Positions 36,601-46,730 of a DNA stretch of 64,000 nt are shown in pieces. Numbering within the stretch: position 1 is the stretch's first letter; each line of letters starts with the position of its first letter. The stretch comes from Steromphala cineraria (Eukaryota; Mollusca; Gastropoda; Trochida; Trochidae): positions 19,314,328 through 19,378,327 of the forward strand of contig OU744731.1 of the NCBI GenBank assembly GCA_916613615.1, written 5' to 3'. The notes under the pieces are model-generated. The model was not told the DNA's origin, ran no database searches, and was given only the letters and a program-made list of their open reading frames with translations. A program made the translations under genes and the position numbers.

Positions 36601-39600
36601 TCCTCACTGTGGGATCCTCAAGTGATCGTTGACGTGCTGTGAGTCTAACTCCTTTGCTGATGAGATGAATTACACGTCCAAGATGTTGATCACTGAGTTG
36701 TTCCTTCTTCCAGGACAGCGAAGTAGGGGTCAATGGAATGACGTCATCTGGGCACACAACTTTCTCATCACAAGACAAGCTTTTGGGGGCAATGCAGCTG
36801 GTGCGATGAACTTGACAGATAGCTTTGATGGAAGGTAATTCAATGTGAGATTCCTTGATGTTAGCAAAATCTGACCTTCTTGATAGTCCATCAGCGTCCA
36901 TCTTGGTTTTGCCTGCACGGTAGGTGATGATAAAGTCATAAGCTGAGAGAGCAGCGAGCCACCTGTGTCCTATTGCGTCGAGCTTGGCAGATGTCAAGAC
37001 ATAGGGAGGGTTAAAGGGTTGTTATCCGTCTTGACCTCGCTGGAATGTGGCAGGTGCGTTAGTAAGTCCAAATGGCATTCTATTGCACTCGTAGAATCCA
37101 AGAGGTCCAGCTGAAAAGGCTGTTATATGATTGTCCTCCTCTTTGAGTTCCACTTGCCAATAGCCTGAGCGCAGGTCTAACTTTGAAAATATTGACGATC
37201 CTGACAGACAATCCAAAGTTTCATCAATTCTGGGGATGGCGTAGGCGTCTTTAACCGTTTGTCGATTTATCCGACGAAAATTCAAGCACAGAGTCTCAGA
37301 GACTTGTCTTTCTTCCTCAAAAGCACGATGTTAGACGAGAAAGGACTATGAGACTCACAATTGGCTAATTCTAGCGAATCTTTGAGTTATAAAACACATT
37401 CTCACAAATATTAAAATGTTTCTGTCAACGAGTTAATTATTTACAGAATTTTAAACCTTCGTTTTTTAACTAGGACGGGGGTCGCCATTTTTTTGGAAAA
37501 TATAACGTCATCGACACACCACAAGAAATCGGTGCAAGGAGCTTACATTATAAGCTCCGTACATCCTTGTGCAGTGGAGTTTTCATGATTTGACTAAAAT
37601 TGCTGAATGTGTGCGCTGCGCACTTTTAACGTAAAACAACGTTGTGCCTACAGAACGACCCAGTCGTCGGACAGATTATTCAACAAGCAACTACGACTAA
37701 TATGCGGTTTTGTATAGTATTGTTAACGATATGAAATGTCTAAAAACCAAACAAACAGAAAACACAATAAATGTTTTTAAAAACGAGCAATAGTATAATA
37801 TCTTGTTGTGTGCGTTGTGTTTTTCTTCTTCTTATTAAAACATGGTACTAAATGTTTACCTGAAATATGTTACAGCACTGTAGAAATACTCCCTTTTTTT
37901 ATCTAAAATTAACACTTTCAAAGTAGAAAACATTACTTTGAAATTAGATACAAAAACGTGCATGTGAATGATTAAACTGTTGTATACATACTATCTATCA
38001 CTAATACTTTTGCATATCATTTTTTTATCCTTTCCAAAAACAAGAAATTAGGCCTATATATTTTAATGACATTTTATTTGCTCCTTTTCACATTCAATCT
38101 GTGGATTTTTAAAAGCCTCTTGTCAGTTTGAAAAGGGAAAAATAATTGTTGTGCATTGTTATCATTAAAATTATACCCTTCTGTAGCTGAATAATTCTAT
38201 TTACTCAAAAGATTTAATAAGAAAAGAAACTCCAAACAAATATGGATTATTCAGCTACATCATCGCAACTTAGATATAAAACATTCGATGAAAAAAAACA
38301 ACAATGGTGAGTATAATATTATTTAGTATATATTCCTTACTGGTGAGTTGATAGATATTTAATATTATCAAAACACCATTTGATCTTACTGTTTTAGTAG
38401 TACTAATGATACTAACATAATTCCATTTTAATTTCCGTATTGTTTAGCGGAAATGGAACATAATCAACAAAAACATACTCTTTATGGTATCTGAACATAA
38501 CAACTATCGTTAACAATATATCATTCCGATAATTTTCCATACAGCATGTACGCATCAGTTAGTCGTAATAAAAATTGGGTTCGTACCGGTAAAAACTAAA
38601 TAAATAGAAAACTATTTTCGTCCTCAAACAAGCCAAGATTTATATAATAAAAACGTGAGACAATAAGAAGTCAATGCTAACATAGAACATACCATATTTC
38701 AAAGTAATCAATCGTGTTTTGATTGATATAAACAATTTCATTTTGATTACGAACCTACCACTATCATCGCGGATTCGGTTTTTAGGATTCGCTTCGACAA
38801 GATCACGTCAGCTAATATTATTTTCGAGTGATATAATGAATAAACAATTATTCTCTGTTACGTTTAGTTTTTTTACAAATGCACTTATTCCAGCAAAGTC
38901 ATTTAACACTTTATTTCAACCTAATGTATGGTGTCTCTAGCTTATAAAAATTCTAAAAAATGTCAGTGAGTGTCAGTGTTCAAACCTTGTGACGTCCGCA
39001 CATGGGAGATCTTTTCCAATCTGTAGTGAAGTTTTGCAGCAGTCTGCTGGTCAGAAATATTTATTTATTGCTTTGGGCATCATAGAAGTAGAATATTCTG
39101 GACCCGGCAAGTCTCTACTGAAGTCTTGACGGTTGTTACAGTCTCATGTTTGACGGGCCGTCACCGCCCACCATTGAAACTAACGGCGTCTCCTTATTTT
39201 GTGGTGTGTCGCTGACGTCATATTCCCGGTGTTTCTCGCTCTCGTTTATCGTTCGAGATAGCAATATGGCCTCCCCCATCGATGCGGGTAAACTTGATTT
39301 TTCCCCAACTTTGAATTTTTATTGCAGATTTGGTGATTAAGCGTAAAATTATTAGCCAAAGTTGAAGGATGTATCGATAAATATTACCCATACGGGCGAG
39401 GATACACGAGTGGATATTTTTTGGATATCCGCACATGTGCTTTTTAGTGATTCTCAACGTTATTTGGTCGGTTCCTAAGAGAATGAAAGACGATTGGTCG
39501 ACGGAACTATTTTCAAGTTTCATTGATAAATCGAACGTGTCGAACGTATGTCGGTTAGGTTAAAAATAAAATCGTAGAACGATGAATATTACTGTACATC

Positions 39601-41211
39601 ATATAACTTACAGGTTGATATTTAAACGCAGTATTATTTGAAACTATTCATCTACGTGTTAAGTTTCATTGTGATCTCAAGATTGTGCTTTTTCCAAAGG
39701 TACGGTAAGCGCTGTCTGTTTGTAAACAAACATGGCTGCCATCGAAAATTCATGAAATCTATCCAAGCACAAGAATTTCACTGATCCATTGGTAATTATT
39801 AACACATAAAAACCACAGGGACTCAAATTCAATACATACATTCATGAAAGCAATAACTTTTACAAATCAACATACTTATAGTTGATCATCCCTGGGAACA
39901 ATCCTACCGTGATCACAGGCCGATTAGAGTTATCGTTCTTGACACTTGCTACGTGAATGAAAGTAACGTCGAAAGAAACAAATGTTGTTCAAACTTCAGA
40001 TTATTTGATTATCCTGACATACAGACTTGTTTTGATGCATTCTTTGTAAGTTTCTCTTAAAGATATTGCCATTTTTATCAAGTATAGTTTAAAAAAATTG
40101 ACAGGTTTTTGACTTTTTCGTTACAACATTGTGCCGTCAACAACACATCACAGTGGTAGTACGGCGTGACGATCGGCTGATTCAAATACTTATTATCTTT
40201 ATAAAATAATGTTGTTTGTTAAGAGTTTAATGAGTGTAAATTTGTTAATGTTGAAAAGTGTATTATATCATTCAGGGACATTATTTTCGTCATTTTCGTA
40301 TTGTTTTGAAACTGAACTAGATTCCGATCCGTTGTTGACTAATTCACTCTGGAGATGTTCGGTTGGACACGCGTATGAATACTGATCAGCTGATTGGTAT
40401 CACTTACTACAGCATTACTACGATTTCTCAATCGCATCTTTTCAGTCGTTTTTTAATCAAATTTCATTACAAATGGGTAATATATAGAATAACCAACTCG
40501 GTACGAGCGATTACGGGATATCTGCCCTCGTCAAAATAATGTTCAGTCGCTCGCCAAGGCTCGCGACTGTGAACATTATTTCGACTCGGGCAGACATTCC
40601 ATAATGTCTCGTACCTCGTTGGTTATTCTCTAAATATTGTTTTGAAAGGCTCTTTTTCATTTTTCATTGGCATTTTCCTTTAAGGTTGATAGTATTTCCA
40701 CTCAACTAATGAAACCATTGATATCCATCATGTACTAATCATGTTTTCAATAACATTTTAATGATTAATGAAGTGGGGTATTGAATTAGCGAAAGGTAGT
40801 TAAGTACCAATACCATTCCAGATTTGCGAAATCCGACTACACAACGTAAGAATTGAATAAAATTCACCAATCAGATTTCAGGAAATGTAGCTTAAGGTTA
40901 ATAATTCAGCTGATATTATTTCCATGTAAATTGCCTAGTGAAAGTTAAATGCATGTCAACAATGATCCCTTAGAAAGGCAATCCTCTAGGTATGTTTATT
41001 GTCATATGGTAAATGAAAGACAACAGATCTTTAACATTTTCTAACGTCGTGTGATGACACCTCATGTAATGATACCATGCTACACTAAGTACCTTAATAT
41101 CAAATGGTACTTTTTACTCCATCTTTTTTTACTATTTTTCAGCTGGTTAGACGACACGAGCCTGGAGGTCCTGATGGCGAGGGCAGTCGTGGACTCGCTA
41201 ATGATGAGTGA
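18661..41211 (+). CDS. Gene A: small secreted prepropeptide, 3 exons, 66 aa
   Basis: Exons 18661-18724 (64 nt, donor GTAAGT), 34239-34306 (68 nt, after ..CTATTCAG, donor GTAC) and 41143-41211 (after ..ATTTTTCAG, stop TGA). Introns are phase 1 and phase 0. Exon 1 encodes MVSK plus a hydrophobic signal peptide of ~21 aa ending GLTH. Exon 2 encodes an acidic/charged pro-region starting ATAEETG. Exon 3 encodes LVRRHEPGGPDGEG and a tail with no cysteine. The Arg-Arg pair is a likely prohormone-convertase site releasing an ~18-residue peptide. AATAAA lies at 41220-41225. The exon lengths, phases and promoter match gene B (exon 1 is 53/64 identical), which is the main support for joining exons across a 15.5-kb TE-filled intron. 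I do not recognise the family; function unknown. It may be decaying (see findings). Confidence 0.6.
18903..19773. mobile_element. CpG-rich 871-bp MITE, TAA target duplication (Harbinger-type)
   Basis: TIRs AGCCCCTGTCACAACCC (18903-) and GGGTTGTGACAGGGGCT (ending 19773), with TAA at 18900-18902 and 19774-19776. A three-base T-A-A target is characteristic of PIF/Harbinger. The interior is unusually GC- and CpG-rich for this window, dense in CGTACG, ACGTGCGT and GCACGCAC. Open frames on both strands are by-products of this composition. It lies in intron 1 of gene A, 178 bp after exon 1. Confidence 0.7.
19777..20419. other. Gene A intron 1, no feature assigned
   Basis: AT-rich sequence with no supported gene or repeat pair. 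Confidence 0.35.
20420..22752 (+). mobile_element. Helitron-like element with AGGTCA-rich 432-bp tandem repeats (copy 2)
   Basis: The tail is almost the same as copy 1: hairpin TTTGCGG-TGTC-CCGCAAA, CGCTAAT, CTAG at 22749-22752, then T. Inside are about four units with an exact 432-bp period (CAGAACT at 20962, 21394, 21826 and 22258). Each unit carries a triple site AAGGTCAAAGGTCAAGGTCA plus further AGGTCA/AAGGTCAC pairs. The left part begins near GACGGGGCTGCTTTC (about 20436) and has (GCC)n at about 20462; the true 5' tip is uncertain. No Rep/helicase. It lies in intron 1 of gene A. Confidence 0.65.
22754..23511. other. Gene A intron 1, no feature assigned
   Basis: AT-rich. A 101-codon minus frame (22866-23171) and a 63-codon plus frame overlap without any recognisable domain. 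A short inverted pair, AACTCATCTCGGGCTCCGCCCTCGAGACG, lies near 23064-23092. Confidence 0.35.
23512..24318. repeat. GGCGGGGGAT-ended repeat with ~166-bp internal units
   Basis: The left end ATCCCCCGCCGCGCGAAGCG is itself a small hairpin; the right end is GCGGCGGGGGAT (about 24305-24316). Between them are three units of about 165-167 bp, each beginning TTGTCAGC(G/A)GGATATCTC (23724, 23891, 24056) and containing ACCTTCACATTATTTT...AAGGTCAC. A 133-codon minus frame here (23342-23743) is repeat-derived. It is a dispersed mollusc-type repeat of unknown class. Confidence 0.55.
24428..24545. repeat. Foldback hairpin, ~30-bp arms
   Basis: TTGTTTTTGTCGAATATCAT...CTATCTCA (left) pairs with TGAGATAGAAATGATTTTCG...AAAAACAA (right) across a ~55-nt loop. 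Non-coding. Confidence 0.55.
25804..27729 (+). CDS. Harbinger MADF/BESS-type DNA-binding protein (484 aa, 4 exons)
   Basis: Exons 25804-26335, 26412-26626, 26766-26951 and 27208-27729, all with GT-AG junctions and compatible phases (1, 0, 0). A Lys-rich start (MPRRKIKKNK) and a second basic stretch (~res 97-118) look like nuclear signals. A MADF-like domain (~res 125-250) starts LTPDQEKDLAEWYRDNPCLY and continues across the exon 1/2 junction to WIQNTFTFLKNHIVR. An acidic middle follows, then a BESS-like helix (~res 334-368, ELENFAKDVVCSMKRIPEDK) and a Ser/Asn/Pro-rich tail. Harbinger elements need such a Myb/MADF partner to carry the nuclease to the nucleus and the element ends. I chose ATG 25804 over an in-frame one at 25726 because TATATAAA lies at about 25760. 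AATAAA is at 28065-28070. Confidence 0.75.
27730..28317. other. Convergent 3' regions of the two Harbinger genes
   Basis: Between the two stop codons. A ~150-bp segment following the + gene is imperfectly duplicated (about 27700-27860 and 27880-28040, 'GATCAGG...CTTAATGT..AAGCAA'). AATAAA on + is at 28065-28070; a minus-strand AATAAA-like signal is at about 28175-28180. No further gene. Confidence 0.5.
28318..30078 (-). CDS. Harbinger DDE nuclease/transposase (about 439 aa, 4 exons)
   Basis: Coding exons on minus: 30078-29563, 29459-29233, 29108-28842 and 28627-28318, with GT-AG introns and consistent phases (0, 2, 2). An N-terminal basic region (LRRKKEKKSQKRKH) is followed by a helix-turn-helix-like segment (FRVSNCTISRIV). 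The DDE_Tnp_4-type catalytic core follows: Asp in GALDGKHVAI (~res 201), Asp in GANGGLSDGGVF (~res 251) and Glu in RRVVENAFGILAHR (~res 328). All three catalytic residues are present and no stop or frameshift is seen. The enzyme would excise and integrate the element at TWA sites. The alternative start at 30027 (MDAQ) cannot be excluded. Intron 3 contains a CA microsatellite (about 28685-28755). Confidence 0.8.
31288..33624. mobile_element. 2.3-kb TIR element with reiterated GATTGTTA-TGGGA motif
   Basis: Inverted ends about 75 bp long: CACACAATGTAATACGCACC at 31288 and, inverted, CACACCCTGTAATACACACC ending at 33624. A likely 5-bp target duplication TTTAT lies at 31283-31287 and 33625-33629. 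Inside the TIR and just beyond, CGGATTGTTATGGGA-like words recur (about 31322, 31344, 31365, 31733, 31764, 31790), which looks like subterminal protein-binding repeats. No ORF above 85 codons and no transposase motif, so it is non-autonomous. It sits between the Tc1 ORF start and the right Tc1 TIR. Superfamily unknown. Confidence 0.65.
34693..34718. repeat. Poly-C tract (26 nt)
   Basis: An uninterrupted C run in intron 2 of gene A. The overlapping poly-Gly minus-strand frames are artefacts of this run. The length is probably polymorphic and prone to sequencing error. Confidence 0.9.
35078..37335 (-). pseudogene. Ty3/gypsy polyprotein fragment (RT start, RNase H end, integrase)
   Basis: On minus, from about 37335: a reverse-transcriptase start (RKKDKSLRLC, then NFRRINRQTVKDAY, SKLDLRSGYWQV, FGLTNAPATFQ). 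At about 37022 this jumps directly to the RNase H end (TDNNPLT.., GHRWLAALSAYDF), so the RT catalytic YxDD and most of RNase H are deleted. Integrase follows: an HHCC zinc finger (GHQGCDR...NCGNCVRR), then Asp (LVCLDYLKLG), Asp (HSDKGRNFEG) and Glu (MTERFNQTL). A frame-broken C-terminal part (35864-35078) contains LANKWGKDIYVVV and TLHRNMLLP. Several frameshifts; no LTRs were recognised. Inactive. Lies in intron 2 of gene A. Confidence 0.85.
37336..41142. other. Gene A intron 2, distal part
   Basis: No gene recognised. A weak inverted relation exists between about 37490-37530 (TAACGTCATCGACACACCAC) and about 39190-39235 (GTGGTGTGTCGCTGACGTCA), possibly ends of an old element. Short open frames (38719-38940, 39146-39340, 39218-39523) have no recognisable domain. 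Confidence 0.35.
40488..40635. repeat. ~145-bp foldback palindrome
   Basis: GAATAACCAACTCGGTACGAG... through GTTCAGTCGCTCGC is mirrored as GCTCGCGACTGTGAAC... through CTCGTTGGTTATTC, with a ~4-nt centre and several mismatches. Non-coding; in intron 2 of gene A. Confidence 0.65.
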
Positions 41212-41225
41212 AAAATGAGAATAAA

Positions 41226-44200
41226 AGGAATTGAGGAGATTGAGTCAACAGAACACCCTCAATTCATACTGCTTGAACCAACTTGCCTTGTGTTATCATA
41301 TATGCTTCGACACTTGCATTACGAAATAAAATTGTCTCAAATTTCAGATAGTATGTGCCTCGAGCTTAAAAATATTATTTTCACAAATATAGCTTACGCA
41401 CATTCATGTATAAGCTTGGCAACGATACATCTACAGCTACTGAACAGGAACCTGTTTCGGAACTTTCAAGATTACCTCCAAACAGAGTAAAATCAAGTCA
41501 TGAAATTGTGGGAGGTAGAATTATCGATACACATAACTGAAATGACATGTTCTTCTCACATCAACTAAATACGTTCAACTGAATTAAACACAGGGACAAA
41601 TGAAATAACAAAATATCAGGTTTAGGGTTCCTTCAAACATATGGTATTATTTCTTTTGTAAATTTGCATACATATGAAACTGTCTTTCCAAGTGAATTAT
41701 ATCAGTTGTAATACAGTGCTTTCTTATTGTGCTGTGGATATTATATTGGATTTTAGAGTACTTTTTCACATCATTATCAATACATTAAACATCACATTTA
41801 ATTACCACGCAGAATATAACCAGTCTTCTCAGTGTACATAGAAATATTATCAAGCAACATAATTAAAACCATCTAAAACAATATGTATCAAGACTATTTG
41901 AAAAATGATAAAACTGAGATAAATTAATTTTGCATGACCTTGACTGAAGATATTACAATGACAGTATTCAAGTTTATTAAAACTCATCAAAATTTTATCC
42001 CGCATTAAAGAATCTTATAAAAGGAATATGACTTTAAAAAAAGGTTAATCCCTTTAATTTCATTGAAACGTTTTCTTTAAACATGTTGCACATTACTTCA
42101 GCACAAGGCGAAAATAAAATACAAACTAACACTTCAATTACTCAAAACTATGTTAATAAAATTGGATTGATGTGTTAAGTTACATTTGAATGAAACAATT
42201 AATAAACAAACCGTACCTTTTAAAGAGATCTTCAACTTTGGCAAATTAACGGAGTTGTAAAATTTAGAGTCTTTAAGTTTTGAGAATCGGAAATGACCAA
42301 AGTGGGATTCAAACCAGGGGCATGTATTTTGCGATGCAACGTCTCTAACAACTGAGCTACTAAGGATTGATACGACAGGCGGTACTTTTTGTTGTGTCAT
42401 GTCTAGATTGCTGATTTTGTCCGTTATAAGCCAATGTATAGGTACAAGTTTGAACCAAAGTTAATGTAATGGGTTTTGAAAAGTAGTTAGAAGACTACTA
42501 TCTACGCCTCGGAAACTCACGATTAAAAACAGAATTTGTATTGAGCGAAACTGCTCGGGAAGAGTTGGTATATCTATGACATATCATGTGATTGTTGAAT
42601 TTTTAATCGTGGAAATCGTAGTAGGGTAAACTGACCGAGGTCCGGACACCACCCGAAGTCGCCCGAACTTCAGACAGTTTTGATAAGAAGCTGACGCAGA
42701 TATATGTATAATATCTACAAGTCATTTGTTTCAAAATGTTTCTTTCCAAACTGTCTTGATATATCTTTCTTTTGATAAAACTTTTTTTTATCAGACCATT
42801 CTCCCGACTTACTTTTTCCGACAGGGGCAATTAACAGATTCACTGAGGAAATTGGCGAAATATTTGTTTTCATGTAAATGTTTGCACAAAGTTAAGAAAA
42901 TAAGAAGCGCCAAAAGATCATATGCTTTATTTGTTTTACAAAAGAAGCTACTATTTAATCAAACTCCGATAAATATTTGCAATCAAAAAGTGAATTTAGA
43001 AGTAAATATCGGGATTTTCGAATTATATGAAAATGACCTTGGTTCGGACAGTTTTGACTATGGTTCGGACACTTATAAAAAATTTTTATAGGGAATTGAA
43101 AAATATATAAATACTCTAAAAATTGTTAAGGAGACATGAAGAAACATTCAACCAACACATATGACAAAAAATAATTTATTCTTCAATCATTTAGTTAAGC
43201 CTGTACAATGTTTTTGCGTCATTGCTTGCAAATGTCATTGTGACGTCATCAAATTCGAACGGCGCATTCGGGAGTTGCCGAGAAGTTTACCGTCGGAAAG
43301 GCGGTCATATATTATTAAAATTTTGAATCATATTTGCAAATTAACGGTTTATAATTGTAAATAGGCGAGTTAATGTGTGTTTGGTGATAATAGGAACTTT
43401 TTTGAGAAAAATATTTAAGCTGTTTTGTGTACGGGAAAATTGAGTGCTACTGTCCGAAGTCAGGTCAAAATTGTCCGAACCTCGGGCGAGTTGATATACA
43501 CAACCAAAACCTTTATTTTCAGTTAATCTAAAAATATTTCTACAAAAATATATCAATTAATCAAATAATAAACTTCCTTACTGATGGCAAAATATTCTTA
43601 AAATGGTTTTCTTCCGATAATAATTTACAATACAATCTTTGAAAATATTTAGATCGGAACACTGTCCGAACCTCGGTCAGTTTGCCCTATATGATATCAA
43701 GTTCAGAAAGCAAAGACGCAGCAGGTAAGAAAAACTTTGATCTATTAACAATAAGTAATAAAGAATACCATTTCTCCCCATAGAGGTAGATTAAGTCGTG
43801 AAATGTTTCAAATTCTGTTGGAAAAAGACCAAATCAGTTGTTTCCGGCACTTTCCCCTAGCGGCAGGAATTTTTACCGCAAACTTTAAGACAATGTAAGA
43901 CTCGGGAGTCATTCATTCCTCGAGGAAAAAATTAAGTATATGCATCCAAATGACAGATTAACCTAGTTTTAATCTGTCTTTGTACCGTTGGTTGTTATTT
44001 GTCGGGGGACAGGGGCCTAGAGATAGATATACAAGCAAGTTTCTGTCTCCACTCATTACTAAATAATTGGCCGAGATACAATCACTTGGTTTAAAAACTT
44101 AGTTGTAAGGATGACCTTCAAAATTTACTTCTATCACGACCTGTTAAAGAGGTGCGTTTATTATGAAAACATTTAATGTCATACATCTACGAAAGCTTAC

Positions 44201-44420
44201 AGTGCTCAAAATATTTTACTTTCTCTTTACATTTGGTGATAACAACTTCTTAATTGGCAGTAACCACATTTGGATGGTAATAACAAATTCTGAAAAAAAG
44301 ATTCTTTAGCTTTGATTTTAAGAAATGGTTTTGAAACTGATAATTATCACTTATTGTGGTTGTGTTTATGATACGTGTGGATGGATTGGTTGTGATATAC
44401 GTTTGGAGGGTGAATAACTG
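41226..44420. other. Intergenic between gene A and the minisatellite
   Basis: No gene supported. The 121-codon frame at 42726-43091 and others lack features. Around 42630-42660, 43450-43490 and 43655-43690 three related words occur (GACCGAGGTCCGGACA, GTCCGAACCTCGGGCGAGTT, GTCCGAACCTCGGTCAGTTT), which looks like the ends of a ~1-kb element. 43780-43870 resembles 50935-51030 downstream of gene B. Confidence 0.4.
42293..42367 (-). other. tRNA-like sequence (SINE head or decayed tRNA)
   Basis: On minus the sequence reads CTTAGTAGCTCAGTTGTTAG (A-box like) and, after about 30 nt, GGTTTGAATCCCACTT (B-box like). That is the promoter layout of a tRNA or tRNA-derived SINE. The acceptor arms do not pair convincingly, so I do not call a functional tRNA. 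Confidence 0.5.
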
Positions 44421-45580
44421 GAATACGTATGGAAGATGTTGCATCACGTGTGGAAGGTGTGGACGTAATACGTGTAGAAGATGTTGCATCACGTGTGGAA
44501 GGTGTGGACGTAATACGTGTAGAAGATGTTGCATCACGTGTGGAAGGTGTGGACGTAATACGTGTAGAAGATGTTGCATCACGTGTGGAAGGTGTGGACG
44601 TAATACGTGTAGAAGATGTTGCATCACGTGTGGAAGGTGTGGACGTAATACGTGTAGAAGATGTTGCATCACGTGTGGAAGGTGTGGACGTAATACGTAT
44701 GGAAGATGTTGCATCACGTGTGGAAGGTGTGGACGTAATACGTGTAGAAGATGTTGCATCACGTTTGGAAGGTGTGGACGTAATACGTGTAGAAGATGTT
44801 GCATCACGTGTGGAAGGTGTGGACGTAATACGTATGGAAGATGTTGCATCACGTGTGGAAGGTGTGGACGTAATACGTGTAGAAGATGTTGCATCACGTG
44901 TGGAAGGTGTGGACGTAATACGTGTAGAAGATGTTGCATCACGTGTGGAAGGTGTGGACGTAATACGTGTAGAAGATGTTGCATCACGTGTGGAAGGTGT
45001 GGACGTAATACGTGTAGAAGATGTTGCATCACGTGTGGAAGGTGTGGACGTAATACGTGTAGAAGATGTTGCATCACGTGTGGAAGGTGTGGACGTAATA
45101 CGTGTAGAAGATGTTGCATCACGTGTGGAAGGTGTGGACGTAATACGTGTAGAAGATGTTGCATCACGTGTGGAAGGTGTGGACGTAATACGTGTAGAAG
45201 ATGTTGCATCACGTGTGGACGGTGTGGACGTAATACGTATGGAAGATGTTGCATCACGTGTGGAAGGTGTGGACGTAATACGTGTAGAAGATGTTGCATC
45301 ACGTGTGGAAGGTGTGGACGTAATACGTGTAGAAGATGTTGCATCACGTGTGGAAGGTGTGGACGTAATACGTATGGAAGATGTTGCATCACGTGTGGAA
45401 GGTGTGGACGTAATACGTGTAGAAGATGTTGCATCACGTGTGGAAGGTGTGGTCATAAAACGTGTAGAAGATGTTGCAATACGTCTGGAAGGTGTTGTCG
45501 TATAACGTGTAGAAGATGTTGTATTACGCGTGGAAGCTGTGGTCGTAAAACGTGTAGAATGTATTGCAAAACCTTTTTAC
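44421..45580. repeat. 45-bp minisatellite, about 25 units
   Basis: The unit contains TACGTGTAGAAGATGTTGCA then TCACGTGTGGAAGGTGTGGA then CGTAA, tandem and nearly perfect until about 45440, then degenerating to about 45580. Variant units read TACGTATGGAAG instead of TACGTGTAGAAG (for example at about 44695, 44830, 45235 and 45370). Because 45 is a multiple of three and the unit has no stops in several frames, long ORFs appear on both strands. One of them, on +, is a Cys-rich 15-residue repeat CGRNTCRRCCITCGR. Each unit carries CACGTG (E-box) and GACGTAA/TACGTG words. It ends about 1.5 kb upstream of the gene B start codon. Confidence 0.9.
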
Positions 45581-46590
45581 AAGTAGTTTTTTAATTTCTT
45601 AAATTTTCTTAGAAGACGTACTGCGCATTTATACATAATGCGAACAAGGCGATGAACCAGAACAGGTTCGACTGATGATTTGATACCTCAATTATCTTTT
45701 TATTTTCTCATTATTCTGCGTAGTTAAACGACAAAGATATTTTTTTCAAGTGTGAAACAAAATAACGTGATAAAAGTAATTCCATAGCAATTATTTATAT
45801 AGTCCTGAATATGAAAACGAAAAGGTCAGGGTATCGAGCGATCTTCATTCAAACGACGTCACCATGGAAATGACGTCATAATCATTGTCGGCTATGACGT
45901 CATAATGACGAGTATGGCTTGCGATGCTCTCGGAATTTGGTTCAGGATTTCCTTCTTCAAAGTGTTTTGAAGTTTCTTTACTAATGATAACTCTAGTTTC
46001 TCACTATTTTATTCTTCAATGCCATATTAAAAAGTAGATTTTTATCAACGTATTGAGATACATTGATTTTGTTGTTTTAATTAGAAAAATGATTGCATTG
46101 CCGAAGCGTAAAAGAAGTAGAACCGGCAGCCGTGCAATACGGATTCTGGAGTGCAATACGGAATTTGAAGACGTATTCCGTATTGCACCCTTGTATTACT
46201 ATCCTAAGATTAAATGAGTATATAATAAAGTGCATAAAGGTACGACTCTGACAGTAACATGTTTCATTTTCAACAAAGAGAAAACTAATGAATAACTAAA
46301 AAACATTTTTCTAATTCAATGAGCTAAATCTTTGTATTTCGCCAGCATTATCGGAGCAATAAACATGTTCAGTACCTGGTGCATACTTTAATTAATTATT
46401 GTATACGGCCATTGCGTTTCTATCAACGGCGGCGAAACAGATGTTTCTTTTCAGATTAAACAACCTTGGGCACAATGAATTTGCTTCCAAATCTAAACAT
46501 ATTTCCATGGCGTTGTGTATAGTTCTTTTATTATCACTATGTCCTTTTATCAGATGTTTAATATCCATTAACGTTTGTTTCGAATAAGCA
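45581..46590. other. Upstream region of gene B with CRE-like sites and a hairpin
   Basis: TGACGTCA occurs at 45871-45878 and 45895-45902, with a third ACGACGTCAC at about 45854-45862. A 14-bp-arm hairpin (GTGCAATACGGAAT/ATTCCGTATTGCAC) is at 46151-46188. No gene seen. Confidence 0.5.
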
Positions 46591-46591
46591 T

Positions 46592-46730
46592 CCAATCATG
46601 ACAGTCCAATCACTGGTAGAGTGCCAGAGCATGTTGCTATTATTTGCTCACATATTTATGCAAAACCGATCTGGTAATTTGAATGGATGTTCAGTGGTGC
46701 TCTACTAAAATGTAAATATTTTGATTTTGA
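46592..46730 (+). promoter_or_regulatory. Second, distal copy of the promoter module upstream of gene B
   Basis: CCAATCATGAC (46592-46602), as in gene A, is followed by GGATGTTCAGTGGTGCTCTA...AAAATGTAAATATTTT (about 46683-46720). This strongly resembles the proximal module at about 46978-47033. It has no start-codon exon behind it and may be a remnant of a lost paralogue's promoter or a duplicated enhancer. Confidence 0.5.

Noticed and set aside
42293..42367. Functional tRNA gene
   Set aside because: A- and B-box-like words are present, but the acceptor arms do not pair and the B box deviates from GGTTCGANNCC.
44421..45580. CRISPR-like array
   Set aside because: Units are contiguous head-to-tail with no unique spacers, and the context is eukaryotic.
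44250..45594. Long ORFs (358-412 codons) on both strands over the 45-bp array
   Set aside because: A unit length divisible by three with no stop codons opens several frames at once. No signal, start context or splice evidence favours any frame, so I list the array as a repeat.
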